Shown here piece after piece: positions 1 through 8,066 of a DNA stretch of 64,000 bases. The position numbers and the translations under genes are program-made. Where the stretch lies: assembly GCA_041905595.1 (NCBI GenBank), contig JAYRKT010000003.1, positions 124,001-188,000 on the forward strand. Direction: 5' to 3'. Each line of letters opens with the position of its first letter. Positions within the stretch are counted from its first letter, which is position 1. Below the pieces are notes generated by a model. That model was given only the letters and a program-made list of their open reading frames with translations, ran no database searches and had not been told where the DNA came from. This DNA is from Aliitabrizicola sp041905595 (GTDB lineage Bacteria; Pseudomonadota; Alphaproteobacteria; Rhodobacterales; Rhodobacteraceae).

Positions 1-563
1 TTCAGCGCCGGATCGATCCATTCGGCCAGCGCCGGCACCCGCTCCAGCGCCGAAGTCACGGCCTTGGCGACCTGCTTTTGCGTCAGGCTGCCGGTCAGCG
101 GGTAGACCGGCTCATAGGCCGGAAGGTCGGCAGCCTCTTCGGGGCGCAGGACATGATCGGGATGGACCATCTGCGCGACACCGTCAAAGAGTTCGACCTT
201 CCCCGAGATCAATCGCCGTTGCCCGGTGCGCAGCAGTTTCTGCAGGTAGTCAGCGCGCGCATGGAAGAACACAAGCTGGAAATCGAGCAGCGCATCGCGC
301 ACCGAGATCCGGTAAGGTTTTCCTTTGTTTCTCGGGGGGTAATGGGTGCCAACGGTGACTTCGACCGTCACCGTTGTCGGAGGAACCACGTCGCGCACCG
401 AAGCTTTGCGGCTGCGGTCCACCCCGGCATAGGGCAACAGGAACAGAAGGTCTTTTGGCCGTGTGACCTCCAGCCCCTCCAGCGCCTTCGCGGTCTTCGG
501 CCCGACACCTTCGAGCGTCTCGAGCCCGGCAAACAGCGGGAAGAGCGCGGGCGGGCGGCTCAT
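1..563 (-). CDS. recG: ATP-dependent DNA helicase RecG, N-terminal part (cut by window edge)
   Basis: This is the first ~187 residues of RecG, the branched-DNA helicase that remodels stalled forks and Holliday junctions. The visible part is the N-terminal wedge/OB region. It begins MSRPPALFPLFAGLETLEGV and continues with the GVGPKTAKALEGL and DLLFLLPYAGVDR segments typical of the RecG N-terminus. The helicase motor domains lie beyond base 1. The ATG overlaps the TGA stop of ligA by four bases (ATGA on the minus strand), so the two genes are probably translationally coupled. The reading frame is intact to the edge. Confidence 0.93.
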   Translation of the reverse strand, partial: MSRPPALFPLFAGLETLEGVGPKTAKALEGLEVTRPKDLLFLLPYAGVDRSRKASVRDVVPPTTVTVEVTVGTHYPPRNKGKPYRISVRDALLDFQLVFFHARADYLQKLLRTGQRRLISGKVELFDGVAQMVHPDHVLRPEEAADLPAYEPVYPLTGSLTQKQVAKAVTSALERVPALAEWIDPAL

Positions 564-2680
564 GCCGCGCCGATCAGGGCAAGCCAGGCATCCTCGTCGA
601 GGATCTTCACGCCCAACCTCTCGGCGTCCTTCGCCTTCGATCCGGCCCCCGGTCCCGCCACGACATAGTCGGTTTTCGCGCTGACAGACCCCGCGACCTT
701 GGCGCCAAGCGCCTCGGCCTGGGTCTTGGCTTCTGCCCGGGTCATCCGCTCGAGCGTGCCGGTGAAGACCACGGTCTTGCCCGCTACGGGGCTACCCGAG
801 GGGGCCCGCGCCATGACATCCTGCACCTCGAGCTGCGCGACGAGTGTATCGATGGCCCGCCGTTCCGCCTCGTTGTCGAAGGTGGCGACGACCGAGGTCG
901 CCAGGACCACGCCAACGCCGTCGATCGACAGGAGCTGCTCCCAGTCCGGCCCCTCGCCGATCCGGGCGCGGGTCATGGCGGATTCGAAGTCGGTCCAGCT
1001 GTGGTACTGGTTTGCCAGAAGCTGCGCCGTCGTCTCGCCGACATGGCGGATGCCAAGCGCAAAGATCAGCCTGTTCAGGGGGATACGGCGGCGTTCTTCG
1101 ATCGCGGCGAACAGGTTTGTCGCCGATTTCTCGCCCCAACCCTCGCGGTTCTTCAGCTGCTGCAGGCCCGAGCCGTAACGGGCCTGCAGGGTGAAGATAT
1201 CCGCGGGCTCGCGGATCCAGCCATCGCGCCAGAGGGCTTCGACCTGCTTCGCCCCGAGCCCCTCGATGTCGAAGGCGGCGCGGCTGACGAAATGCTTCAG
1301 CCGCTCCACCTGCTGCGCCGGGCAGATCAGGCCGCCGGTGCAGCGGCGGACCGAATCGCCTTCCTCGCGGATCGCCTCGGAGCCGCATTCGGGGCAATGG
1401 TCGGGAAAGACGTAAGGAACCGCGTCATCGGGGCGCTTCGACAGGTCAACATCGGCCACCTTGGGGATCACGTCCCCGGCGCGATAGACCTGTACCCAGT
1501 CGCCGACGCGGATGTCCTTGCCCCCGCGGATCAGCTCGCCGCGGGAATCGCGCCCGGCAATGTAATCCTCGTTGTGGAGCGTGGCGTTCGACACCACCAC
1601 ACCGCCAACCGTCACCGGCATCAGCCGCGCCACCGGCGACAGCGCCCCGGTGCGACCCACCTGGATGTCGATGGCCTCGAGCCTTGTCCAGGCGAGTTGG
1701 GCCGGAAATTTATGGGCCAGCGCCCATCGCGGGGTGGACGACCGGAACCCGAGCCGGCGCTGCAGCGCGAGGTCGTTGACCTTGTAGACGACCCCGTCGA
1801 TGTCATACCCAAGCGTGGCCCGCTGCTCCTCGATCCGTCGATACTGGTCAAGCATCCCGTCCAGCCCATTACATAGCACAGTCAACGGGTTGGTCTTGAA
1901 ACCTAAAGTCGCGAACCGCTCGATGATACCCATCTGGGTGTCGCCCAGGGGGGCGGAATGGGCGCCCCACGCATAGGCGAAGAATCGCAGGGGCCGCGCC
2001 GCGGTGATCGCCGGATCAAGCTGCCGCAGCGAGCCGGCGGCGGCATTGCGCGGATTTGCGAACAGACGTTCACCGGCAGCCACCTGGCGTTCGTTCAGGG
2101 CAGCGAAATCGACATGGCTCATGTAGACCTCACCCCGGACCTCAAGGATCTCGGGCGCACCACTCAGCCTTTGCGGGATATCGGCGATGGTCCGGGCGTT
2201 TTCGGTGACATTCTCGCCCATCTCGCCATCCCCGCGTGTCGCGGCCTGGACGAGACGGCCCTTTTCATAGCGCAGGGACAGCGACAGCCCGTCGATTTTC
2301 GGCTCGGCTGTGAAGGCGAGCGGCGCTGCCTCGGAGAGGTTCAGGAAATTGCGGATCCGCGCGACGAAATCCTCAACCTCCTCGCGGTCGAAGGCGTTTT
2401 CGAGGCTCAGCATCCGGACTTCGTGCCGGACCTTGGCAAAACCTTCGGCGAGCGCGCCACCCACCTGATCGCTCGGGCTGTCTGGGCGCTTGAGGGAAGG
2501 AAAGCGCGCCTCGATCGCGGCGTTGCGCTGTTTCAGCGCGTCATAGTCGGCATCGCTGATCTCGGGGGCGTCGGCGGTGTGATAGGCGCGATTGGCGCGT
2601 GCGATTGCCTCGGCCAGCGCGGCCAGTTCTGCCTGCGCTTCGGCTTCGGTCAGTTCGCCCACGGGCTTCCTCTCGGCCAT
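560..2680 (-). CDS. ligA: NAD(+)-dependent DNA ligase LigA
   Basis: This is a full-length (706 aa) bacterial replicative DNA ligase, which seals nicks using NAD+. The adenylation-site motif KIDG has its lysine near residue 128. A treble-clef zinc finger with CPEC and later cysteines lies near residues 430-460. Helix-hairpin-helix repeats follow, and a C-terminal BRCT domain spans roughly residues 635-706 (starting near GKTVVFTGTLERMTRAEA). Length and domain order match the family. It sits just upstream of recG with a 4-base overlap. The 198-base gap on its 5' side, towards ctrA, holds two hairpins. Confidence 0.98.
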   Translation of the reverse strand: MAERKPVGELTEAEAQAELAALAEAIARANRAYHTADAPEISDADYDALKQRNAAIEARFPSLKRPDSPSDQVGGALAEGFAKVRHEVRMLSLENAFDREEVEDFVARIRNFLNLSEAAPLAFTAEPKIDGLSLSLRYEKGRLVQAATRGDGEMGENVTENARTIADIPQRLSGAPEILEVRGEVYMSHVDFAALNERQVAAGERLFANPRNAAAGSLRQLDPAITAARPLRFFAYAWGAHSAPLGDTQMGIIERFATLGFKTNPLTVLCNGLDGMLDQYRRIEEQRATLGYDIDGVVYKVNDLALQRRLGFRSSTPRWALAHKFPAQLAWTRLEAIDIQVGRTGALSPVARLMPVTVGGVVVSNATLHNEDYIAGRDSRGELIRGGKDIRVGDWVQVYRAGDVIPKVADVDLSKRPDDAVPYVFPDHCPECGSEAIREEGDSVRRCTGGLICPAQQVERLKHFVSRAAFDIEGLGAKQVEALWRDGWIREPADIFTLQARYGSGLQQLKNREGWGEKSATNLFAAIEERRRIPLNRLIFALGIRHVGETTAQLLANQYHSWTDFESAMTRARIGEGPDWEQLLSIDGVGVVLATSVVATFDNEAERRAIDTLVAQLEVQDVMARAPSGSPVAGKTVVFTGTLERMTRAEAKTQAEALGAKVAGSVSAKTDYVVAGPGAGSKAKDAERLGVKILDEDAWLALIGAA

Positions 2681-2762
2681 GCGCCCCTCCCCTGATCCTG
2701 TCCGACAGGTTTAGGAGGCGACAGGCCCAAGGTCCAGCCCACCGAACAGGGTGTGGGGCAGA

Positions 2763-2834
2763 GCAGAGGCGCCCCTCTGCGCATTTTCCTCGCGAAATAC
2801 CCACCCGGGGGGAGGTCCGGATGCAATCCGGACT
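2763..2834. repeat. Intergenic hairpin pair with a diverged copy of the AAATAnCCCAC repeat
   Basis: The spacer between ligA and ctrA holds a 7-bp hairpin (2763-2769 with 2774-2780), then GCGAAATACCCACCCGGGG, then an 8-bp hairpin GTCCGGAT/ATCCGGAC (2815-2822 with 2826-2833). The A/T-rich core next to GGGG and a GC hairpin resembles the copies at 23741-23803 and 34296-34325. The hairpins could end the ctrA transcript, although no long T-run follows. Membership of the repeat family is inferred by eye. Confidence 0.45.
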
Positions 2835-2878
2835 GGGGGGCGCAAAACCTCCCTGCTCCCGATCCCACCGGAGAGCGG

Positions 2879-3589
2879 TCAGGCGCCTGCCGCCATCCGT
2901 CGTTGTGCCTGCTGCATCGGGTCGCGCAGCACATAACCACGGCCCCAGACCGTCTCGATCAGGTTGGTCCCACCCGTCGCCTCAGCCAGTTTCTTACGCA
3001 ACTTGCAGATGAAGACGTCGATGATCTTGAGTTCCGGCTCGTCCATCCCGCCATAAAGGTGGTTGAGGAACATTTCCTTGGTCAGGGTCGTTCCCTTGCG
3101 AAGCGACAGGAGTTCCAGCATCTGGTACTCCTTGCCGGTCAGGTGCACCGACTTGCCATCGACATCGACGGTCTTGGCATCGAGATTGACATTGATCGGA
3201 CCTGTCCGGATTACCGACTGCGAATGCCCTTTCGACCGACGGATGATCGCGTGGATGCGAGCCACAAGCTCGTCGCGGTGGAACGGTTTGGTCAGGTAGT
3301 CATCTGCGCCAAAACCGAACCCTTTGATCTTGTTGTCTGTATCGTCAGAGCCAGACAGGATCAGGATCGGCGTGTCGATTCTGGCCAGCCGCAACTGACG
3401 CAGCACTTCATGACCGGTCATGTCCGGCAGGTTGAGGTCAAGCAGGATCAGGTCGTAGTCGTAGAGCTTTGCCAGATCGATGCCTTCCTCGCCCAGATCG
3501 GTGCAATAGACATTCAGATTGGCATGCGTCAGCATCATCTCGATGCTGCGCGAGGTGGTCGGATCGTCCTCGACCAGAAGTATCCGCAT
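2879..3589 (-). CDS. ctrA: Cell-cycle response regulator CtrA
   Basis: This is an OmpR-type response regulator of 236 aa when started at MRILLVEDD. An upstream in-frame start would add 12 residues that the family lacks. The receiver domain has its phospho-acceptor aspartate at residue 51 (LILLDLNLPD) and the usual DD and K positions. The C-terminal half is a winged-helix DNA-binding domain (LTGKEYQMLELLSLRKGT, then VWGRGYVL). CtrA is the alphaproteobacterial master regulator. In Caulobacter it controls the cell cycle; in Rhodobacteraceae it is better known for motility and gene-transfer-agent control. Its gene follows sciP on the same strand, and TTAA motifs upstream suggest autoregulation. 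Confidence 0.97.
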   Translation of the reverse strand: MRILLVEDDPTTSRSIEMMLTHANLNVYCTDLGEEGIDLAKLYDYDLILLDLNLPDMTGHEVLRQLRLARIDTPILILSGSDDTDNKIKGFGFGADDYLTKPFHRDELVARIHAIIRRSKGHSQSVIRTGPINVNLDAKTVDVDGKSVHLTGKEYQMLELLSLRKGTTLTKEMFLNHLYGGMDEPELKIIDVFICKLRKKLAEATGGTNLIETVWGRGYVLRDPMQQAQRRMAAGA

Positions 3590-3617
3590 TCCATTCACTC
3601 CGGCTGCAACTCTTGTC

Positions 3618-3662
3618 TTAATCAACCCTGCGGTGCATTGGTTAATTGGACGTTACCTTTAA
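3618..3662 (-). promoter_or_regulatory. Putative CtrA binding sites upstream of ctrA
   Basis: Four TTAA tetramers fall within 70 bases of GC-rich sequence (3618-3621, 3642-3645, 3659-3662, 3683-3686). The tetramer at 3642-3645 is followed after exactly seven bases by TTAC (3653-3656). This matches seven of the eight defined positions of the CtrA full-site consensus TTAA-N7-TTAA. The full site lies about 52 bases upstream of the ctrA ATG, where an autoregulatory site would be expected. The binding assignment is inferred from the motif alone. Confidence 0.5.
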
Positions 3663-3682
3663 AGTGAATGAGGTCAAACAAT

Positions 3683-3961
3683 TTAAGGTTGTCTATACTT
3701 CTGGATGGCAGTCACTTTCAGCGCCTTGTCACCGTGCTGCATCACCGCTGCCGTCCAGAGAGAAAGTTCTTCTTCCGAAAGGCCATAACGCTCCAGCGCC
3801 TCGGACTGGCTGAGAAGGCCGTAGGCCACGGCGCGAACCACGACCGCCTTGCGGCTCGCGACCCAACGTTGCGTGTCCGCGGGCGGCAAGTCGGCACGGC
3901 TGAGCACGCTGCCGTCCGGCAGCGTAACCTGCCGCGGTCCATCGACTTTCTTGAGATACAT
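3683..3961 (-). CDS. sciP: SciP-like CtrA inhibitor (DUF1153)
   Basis: This small basic protein (92 aa) has the DUF1153/SciP fold. The family-typical LPPADTQRWVASRKAVVV is followed by a helix-turn-helix-like GLLSQSEALERYGLSEEEL and a C-terminal KVTAIQKYR. In Caulobacter, SciP binds CtrA and blocks its recruitment of RNA polymerase. Here the gene lies 93 bases upstream of ctrA on the same strand, so regulator and inhibitor may share a transcript. A GTG directly before the ATG could add one residue. An AGGGG stretch lies about eight bases upstream of the ATG. Confidence 0.9.
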   Translation of the reverse strand: MYLKKVDGPRQVTLPDGSVLSRADLPPADTQRWVASRKAVVVRAVAYGLLSQSEALERYGLSEEELSLWTAAVMQHGDKALKVTAIQKYRQP

Positions 3962-4039
3962 CACTTACCCCTGTTGTCCCATCCCCATGGATTGGACCAG
4001 CCTTGCAGAACAGCCTTAACCGGCCCTGAAACCGGGGGG

Positions 4040-4067
4040 TTGAGAGTGTCGAGGATTTTCCTATATT
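4040..4067 (+). promoter_or_regulatory. Candidate sigma-70 promoter of mnmA
   Basis: TTGAGA (4040-4045) and TATATT (4062-4067) are separated by 16 bases and lie about 46 bases upstream of the mnmA start, in the divergent spacer shared with sciP. This is a pattern match only. Confidence 0.42.
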
Positions 4068-4113
4068 CCTGCGGACTTCGCGGAGCCGCTCCGCCCTTCC
4101 CGGACAAAGACCC

Positions 4114-5253
4114 ATGCCCCTCGACCAGCCCCTGAATTCCCTGGGCCTGCCCAAGCCCCCTTCGGCGACCCGCGTCGTCGTCGCCATGTCGGGCGGCGTC
4201 GACAGCTCCGTCGTGGCGGCGCAGCTGGCCGAAGAAGGCTATGACGTCGTCGGCGTCACGCTGCAGCTTTACGATCACGGCGCGGCCCTGGCCAAGAAGG
4301 GCGCCTGCTGCGCCGGCCGCGACATCCACGACGCTCGGCGCGTGGCCGAAGCGATGGGCTTTCCCCATTATGTGCTCGATTACGAAAACACCTTCCGCGA
4401 AGCGGTGATCGACGAATTCGCCGATGCCTATCTGGCGGGGGCGACGCCGGTGCCCTGTATCCGCTGCAATGAACGGGTGAAGTTCAAGGACTTGCTGCAA
4501 ACCGCGAAGGAGCTCGACGCCGACTGCATGGCGACCGGCCATTACATCCAGCGCAAGATCGGTGCGGCGGGGCCGGAACTGCACATGGCCGCCGATCCGG
4601 TGCGTGACCAGAGCTATTTCCTGTTCTCGACCACGCCCGAACAGCTCTCCTTCCTGCGCTTTCCGCTTGGGCATCTTGCGTCCAAGGCCGAGACGCGCGC
4701 GCTTGCCGCGCGCTACGGCCTGCCGGTGGCCGACAAGCCCGACAGCCAGGACATCTGCTTTGTCCCGAACGGCAACTATGCGGCGGTGATCGAGAAGCTG
4801 CGGCCGGGAGCGGCGGAGCCGGGCGAGATCGTCGATCTGGCCGGCAACGTCCTTGGCACCCATCGCGGCGTAATCCACTACACCGTGGGCCAGCGGCGCG
4901 GCCTTGGCATCGGCGGCACGGGCGATCCGCTTTATGTGCTGCGGCTTGACCCGGATGCGCGACGGGTGATCGTCGGCCCGAAAGAGGCTCTGGCGACGCG
5001 GGTGATCCCGGTGCGCGAGATCAACTGGCTGGGCGATGCGCCCTTCGACAGCCGGTCGGAATGGCATCTGTCGGTCAAGGTCCGCTCGACACGCGCGCCG
5101 CGTCCGGCGATCCTGCGGCCGCTCTCGGCGACCGAGGCAGAAGTGGAACTGCTGTCGCCCGAAGATGGCGTCTCCGCGGGCCAAGCCTGCGTGTTCTATG
5201 CGCTCGAAGGCGGCCGCATCTTCGGCGGCGGCTGGATCTGGCGCGGGCGCTGA
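4114..5253 (+). CDS. mnmA: tRNA-specific 2-thiouridylase MnmA
   Basis: MnmA installs the 2-thio group on the wobble uridine of Lys, Glu and Gln tRNAs, using sulfur relayed from a cysteine desulfurase. The 379-aa protein shows the PP-loop ATP-binding motif MSGGVDSSV near residue 28. It also has the catalytic cysteine motif PCIRCN in the middle and DSQDICF, typical of the family. The C-terminal beta-barrel ends in GRIFGGGWI. It is transcribed away from sciP and converges on lpxB, with the inverted-repeat element at 5256-5307 between them. Confidence 0.97.
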   Translation: MPLDQPLNSLGLPKPPSATRVVVAMSGGVDSSVVAAQLAEEGYDVVGVTLQLYDHGAALAKKGACCAGRDIHDARRVAEAMGFPHYVLDYENTFREAVIDEFADAYLAGATPVPCIRCNERVKFKDLLQTAKELDADCMATGHYIQRKIGAAGPELHMAADPVRDQSYFLFSTTPEQLSFLRFPLGHLASKAETRALAARYGLPVADKPDSQDICFVPNGNYAAVIEKLRPGAAEPGEIVDLAGNVLGTHRGVIHYTVGQRRGLGIGGTGDPLYVLRLDPDARRVIVGPKEALATRVIPVREINWLGDAPFDSRSEWHLSVKVRSTRAPRPAILRPLSATEAEVELLSPEDGVSAGQACVFYALEGGRIFGGGWIWRGR

Positions 5254-5255
5254 TC

Positions 5256-5307
5256 GAATTTTCTGCGAAAATTCAACGGGCGAGAAATTTCGCAGAAATT
5301 TCGTCTA
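5256..5307. repeat. Long inverted-repeat element, copy 1 (carries the lpxB stop codon)
   Basis: Two 19-base arms, GAATTTTCTGCGAAAATTC (5256-5274) and GAAATTTCGCAGAAATTTC (5284-5302), are imperfect reverse complements separated by nine bases. Each arm is itself nearly palindromic. The second arm is followed by GTCTA; read on the minus strand this is TAGAC, and its TAG is the stop codon of lpxB. The same design recurs at 53007-53073. Between the convergent mnmA and lpxB genes the RNA would form a strong hairpin, so it may act as a two-way terminator or as a transcript-stabilising structure. Confidence 0.75.
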
Positions 5308-6447
5308 CGACAGATGGGCCAGAACCGACCGCGCCGCCCTGACGCCCGGCGCCTCTCCGCCGCGACCGAGACGGTCCATCGTCAGGTCCATCGCCGCGAT
5401 CTGTTCCGCGCGCGCCGCATCCTCGCGGAACAGACGCTCGACCGCGGGCGCAACCAGGTCTGCGCGGAACCTGTCGGTCACGAATTCCGGCACGGCACGG
5501 GTCTCGGACACAAGATTGACAAGCGTATAGGTGTCCGTCAGCGACAGACGCATGGCGATGGCGTTCGTCAGCCAGTTCATCGTGTAGGCGATGACCATCG
5601 GCACGCGATTGGCGGCCAGTTCCAGCGACACCGTGCCAGAGGCGGCCAGCGCCACGTCGGCGGCGCCAAAGGCGGCGCGGCGCGCCGCGGTGTCCTCGAC
5701 GATCAGCGGTGGCACGGACCAGCCTGTTGACCGCTCGCTCACCAGTTCGGCCACATTCGGGACGGTTGGAAGCACGACCTTCACCCCCGGCAGAGCCGGG
5801 GCGATCCGCCCCAGCACCTCGCCGATCAGCGGGCAGAGCCGTTCCACCTCGCTCCGCCGCGATCCGGGCAGGGCCAGCAGCAGTGGCCGGCCCACGGCGC
5901 CGATCTCTTCACGGAAAGCCTGCACCTCCTCGGCGCTGGCGAGCGGTTCGGTGACGACCGGATGGCCGACGAAGTCGCAGGTCATCCCGGCGGCGGTCAT
6001 ATAGGGCGGCTCAAAGGGCAAAAGCGCCAGCACATGGTCGATGACCTTCGCCATCTTCGCCGCCCGGCCCGGTCGCCAGGCCCAGACCGAGGGCGCGACA
6101 TAGTGGATCGTGCGCAGGTCGGGACGGCGGGCGCGGACCAGCTTCGCCACGCGCAGGCTGAAATCCGGGCTGTCGATCGTCACCAGCGCATCGGGTGCGG
6201 CGGCGATCACATCCTCGGCCGTCTCGCGGATGCGGCGCTTGAGATGGAAATACTTCGGCAGGATCTCGGCCAGGCCCATGACCGAGAGTTCCTGCATCGG
6301 AAAGAGGCTGTCCATTCCCTGCGCCTGCATCGCGGGTCCGGCCACGCCGCGAAAGGTGCAACCCGGTGCAACCTGGTTCATCCCGGCGATCAGCGCCGCC
6401 CCAAGCCGGTCGCCCGAAGGCTCCCCGGCAATGAGGTAGAGCTTCAC
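5305..6447 (-). CDS. lpxB: Lipid-A-disaccharide synthase LpxB
   Basis: This GT19 glycosyltransferase (380 aa) joins UDP-2,3-diacylglucosamine and lipid X to make the lipid A disaccharide at the inner membrane. The N-terminus LYLIAGEPSGDRLGAALI is a family signature, and LLALPGSRRSEVERL lies in the C-terminal nucleotide-binding half. I chose the GTG at 6447 because it forms a GTGA 4-base overlap with the lpxI stop. A second GTG at 6459 would add four residues. The TAG stop lies inside the inverted-repeat element. Confidence 0.95.
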   Translation of the reverse strand: MKLYLIAGEPSGDRLGAALIAGMNQVAPGCTFRGVAGPAMQAQGMDSLFPMQELSVMGLAEILPKYFHLKRRIRETAEDVIAAAPDALVTIDSPDFSLRVAKLVRARRPDLRTIHYVAPSVWAWRPGRAAKMAKVIDHVLALLPFEPPYMTAAGMTCDFVGHPVVTEPLASAEEVQAFREEIGAVGRPLLLALPGSRRSEVERLCPLIGEVLGRIAPALPGVKVVLPTVPNVAELVSERSTGWSVPPLIVEDTAARRAAFGAADVALAASGTVSLELAANRVPMVIAYTMNWLTNAIAMRLSLTDTYTLVNLVSETRAVPEFVTDRFRADLVAPAVERLFREDAARAEQIAAMDLTMDRLGRGGEAPGVRAARSVLAHLS

Positions 6448-7259
6448 GGTCGCGCCCACAGGAACAGGCCCGCCGCCTCGGCCGCCGCGATAGTGGCCTG
6501 ACGGTCGAGAAGCAGCGCGCCGCCCGCCGCCCAGGCGATGCCGGCAAGGCCTGCGGCGGACGCTTTCGCCACGGTCGCGGGGCCGATTGCGGGCAAGTCG
6601 ATGCGGCGGTCCTGTCCCGGTTTCGGGGCCTTGTAAAGCAGGCCCTTCGCGCTCGGCGGCAGCTTCAGGCCCGGCCGCGTGGTTGCGACGAAGTCCAGCA
6701 TGGCGTCGGTGCCGGGCAGAGTCTCCACGGCAAGGCAGAGTCCCTGCGCCACAACCGCCCCCTGCCCTACATCCATCGGCCCTAGCGTTTCCACGATCGC
6801 CGCCGCCCGCGCTGCGTCTTTTTCATCGGCGGCCGAGACGGTGCCCGCAAGCACCCCTGCGCCCGGTACAAGATCGGGTGCGACCTGATCGACGCCGACG
6901 ACGGTCAGGCCCCACTCCTCGAACACCCCGATCACCGCCCGCAAGAGCGCGTCATCGCCCCCCTGCAGGGCCGGCAGCAGCCGTGGCACCAGTTGTGCCG
7001 TCGCCGCATCGAAGAGCGCCGGGTCAAGCCGGGGTCGCTGCGCCCCGCCGGCGAACACCACCCTCTGGATGCCGCTGTCGCGCAGGTGATCGAGGAAAGG
7101 TACAAGCCGTTCAACCCGGAAGGTCATGTCGGGCGCGATGCCGTCCGGCGGAAAACCCTCCATGGCGCAGACAAGTGGCGCCTCAAGCGCGGCGGCAACC
7201 AGCGATGGCAGGACGCCCCGCCCCGAGACGATGGCGACCCGACCGCCCTGCCCGGTCAT
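6444..7259 (-). CDS. lpxI: UDP-2,3-diacylglucosamine diphosphatase LpxI
   Basis: This 271-aa protein belongs to the LpxI family (DUF1009). LpxI hydrolyses UDP-2,3-diacylglucosamine to lipid X and replaces LpxH in most alphaproteobacteria. The N-terminal Rossmann-like segment is RVAIVSGRGVLPSLVAAAL. The conserved C-terminal region includes GLKLPPSAKGLLYKAPKPGQ and DRRIDLPAIGPATV. It overlaps lpxA upstream and lpxB downstream by four bases each, exactly between the pathway steps it connects. Confidence 0.93.
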   Translation of the reverse strand: MTGQGGRVAIVSGRGVLPSLVAAALEAPLVCAMEGFPPDGIAPDMTFRVERLVPFLDHLRDSGIQRVVFAGGAQRPRLDPALFDAATAQLVPRLLPALQGGDDALLRAVIGVFEEWGLTVVGVDQVAPDLVPGAGVLAGTVSAADEKDAARAAAIVETLGPMDVGQGAVVAQGLCLAVETLPGTDAMLDFVATTRPGLKLPPSAKGLLYKAPKPGQDRRIDLPAIGPATVAKASAAGLAGIAWAAGGALLLDRQATIAAAEAAGLFLWARP

Positions 7260-8062
7260 TTCGGCGTCAGGAAATTGCGGTCGGACTGGCCGAGGATGAA
7301 TTGGGCGATTTCCTTGACCTGATCCACGTCCGAGGTCTCGGCCAGCCGCCGCGCCCGGTCAAGGAAGGTGCCCTCGCCCTTGGCCAGCTCCTCATAGGCC
7401 GCCCGCAGCGCATGGATCGCCGGACGGTCGACGCCGCGCCGCTTCAGCCCGACAAGGTTCAATCCCTCCAGCTCGCCGCGCGAGGCATGGACAAGTCCGT
7501 AAGGGATCACGTCATGCGTGACCATGGTGATGCCGCCGATGATCGCGCCGCGGCCGACACGGACATACTGGTGCACGCCCGACAGGCCGCTGACGATGAC
7601 GTCATCCTCGAGCACGACATGTCCGGCCAGCGCCACGTCATTGCCAAGGATCACCCGGTCGCCGACCTGGCTGTCATGGCCGACATGGACGCCAGTCATC
7701 AGCAGGCAGTCGTCGCCGATACGGGTCCAGCCGCCGCCGCCTTCGGTGCCAAGGTTCAGGGTCACGCCTTCGCGGATGCGGCAGCGCTTGCCGACCTTGA
7801 GGTGGCTCTTCTCGCCCTTGAACTTCAGGTCCTGCGGGATCTCGCCGATAGTGGCGAAGGGAAAGATGACCGTTTCGTCGCCGATCTCGGACCAGCCGGT
7901 CAGCACGACATGACTTTTCACCTCGACCCGCTCGCCCAGGACCACATTCGGCCCGAGCAGGGAAAACGGACCGACGGTCGAGCCCTCCCCGATCACCGCG
8001 CCCGGTTCGACAATCGCCGAGGGGTGGATGACCGCCGACGGATGGATCTTGGTCTTGTCCAT
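7256..8062 (-). CDS. lpxA: Acyl-ACP--UDP-N-acetylglucosamine O-acyltransferase LpxA
   Basis: LpxA catalyses the first step of lipid A synthesis, transferring a 3-hydroxyacyl chain to UDP-GlcNAc. The 268-aa protein consists mostly of hexapeptide repeats forming a left-handed beta-helix (IHPSAVIHPSAIVEPGAVIG at the start). The catalytic histidine motif GVHVGHDSQVGD lies near residues 123-134. A C-terminal helical domain (NLVGLKRRGVDRPAIHALR) follows. It starts four bases after fabZ, as expected for a fabZ-lpxA unit drawing on the same hydroxyacyl-ACP pool. Confidence 0.97.
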   Translation of the reverse strand: MDKTKIHPSAVIHPSAIVEPGAVIGEGSTVGPFSLLGPNVVLGERVEVKSHVVLTGWSEIGDETVIFPFATIGEIPQDLKFKGEKSHLKVGKRCRIREGVTLNLGTEGGGGWTRIGDDCLLMTGVHVGHDSQVGDRVILGNDVALAGHVVLEDDVIVSGLSGVHQYVRVGRGAIIGGITMVTHDVIPYGLVHASRGELEGLNLVGLKRRGVDRPAIHALRAAYEELAKGEGTFLDRARRLAETSDVDQVKEIAQFILGQSDRNFLTPK

Positions 8063-8066
8063 TCGT

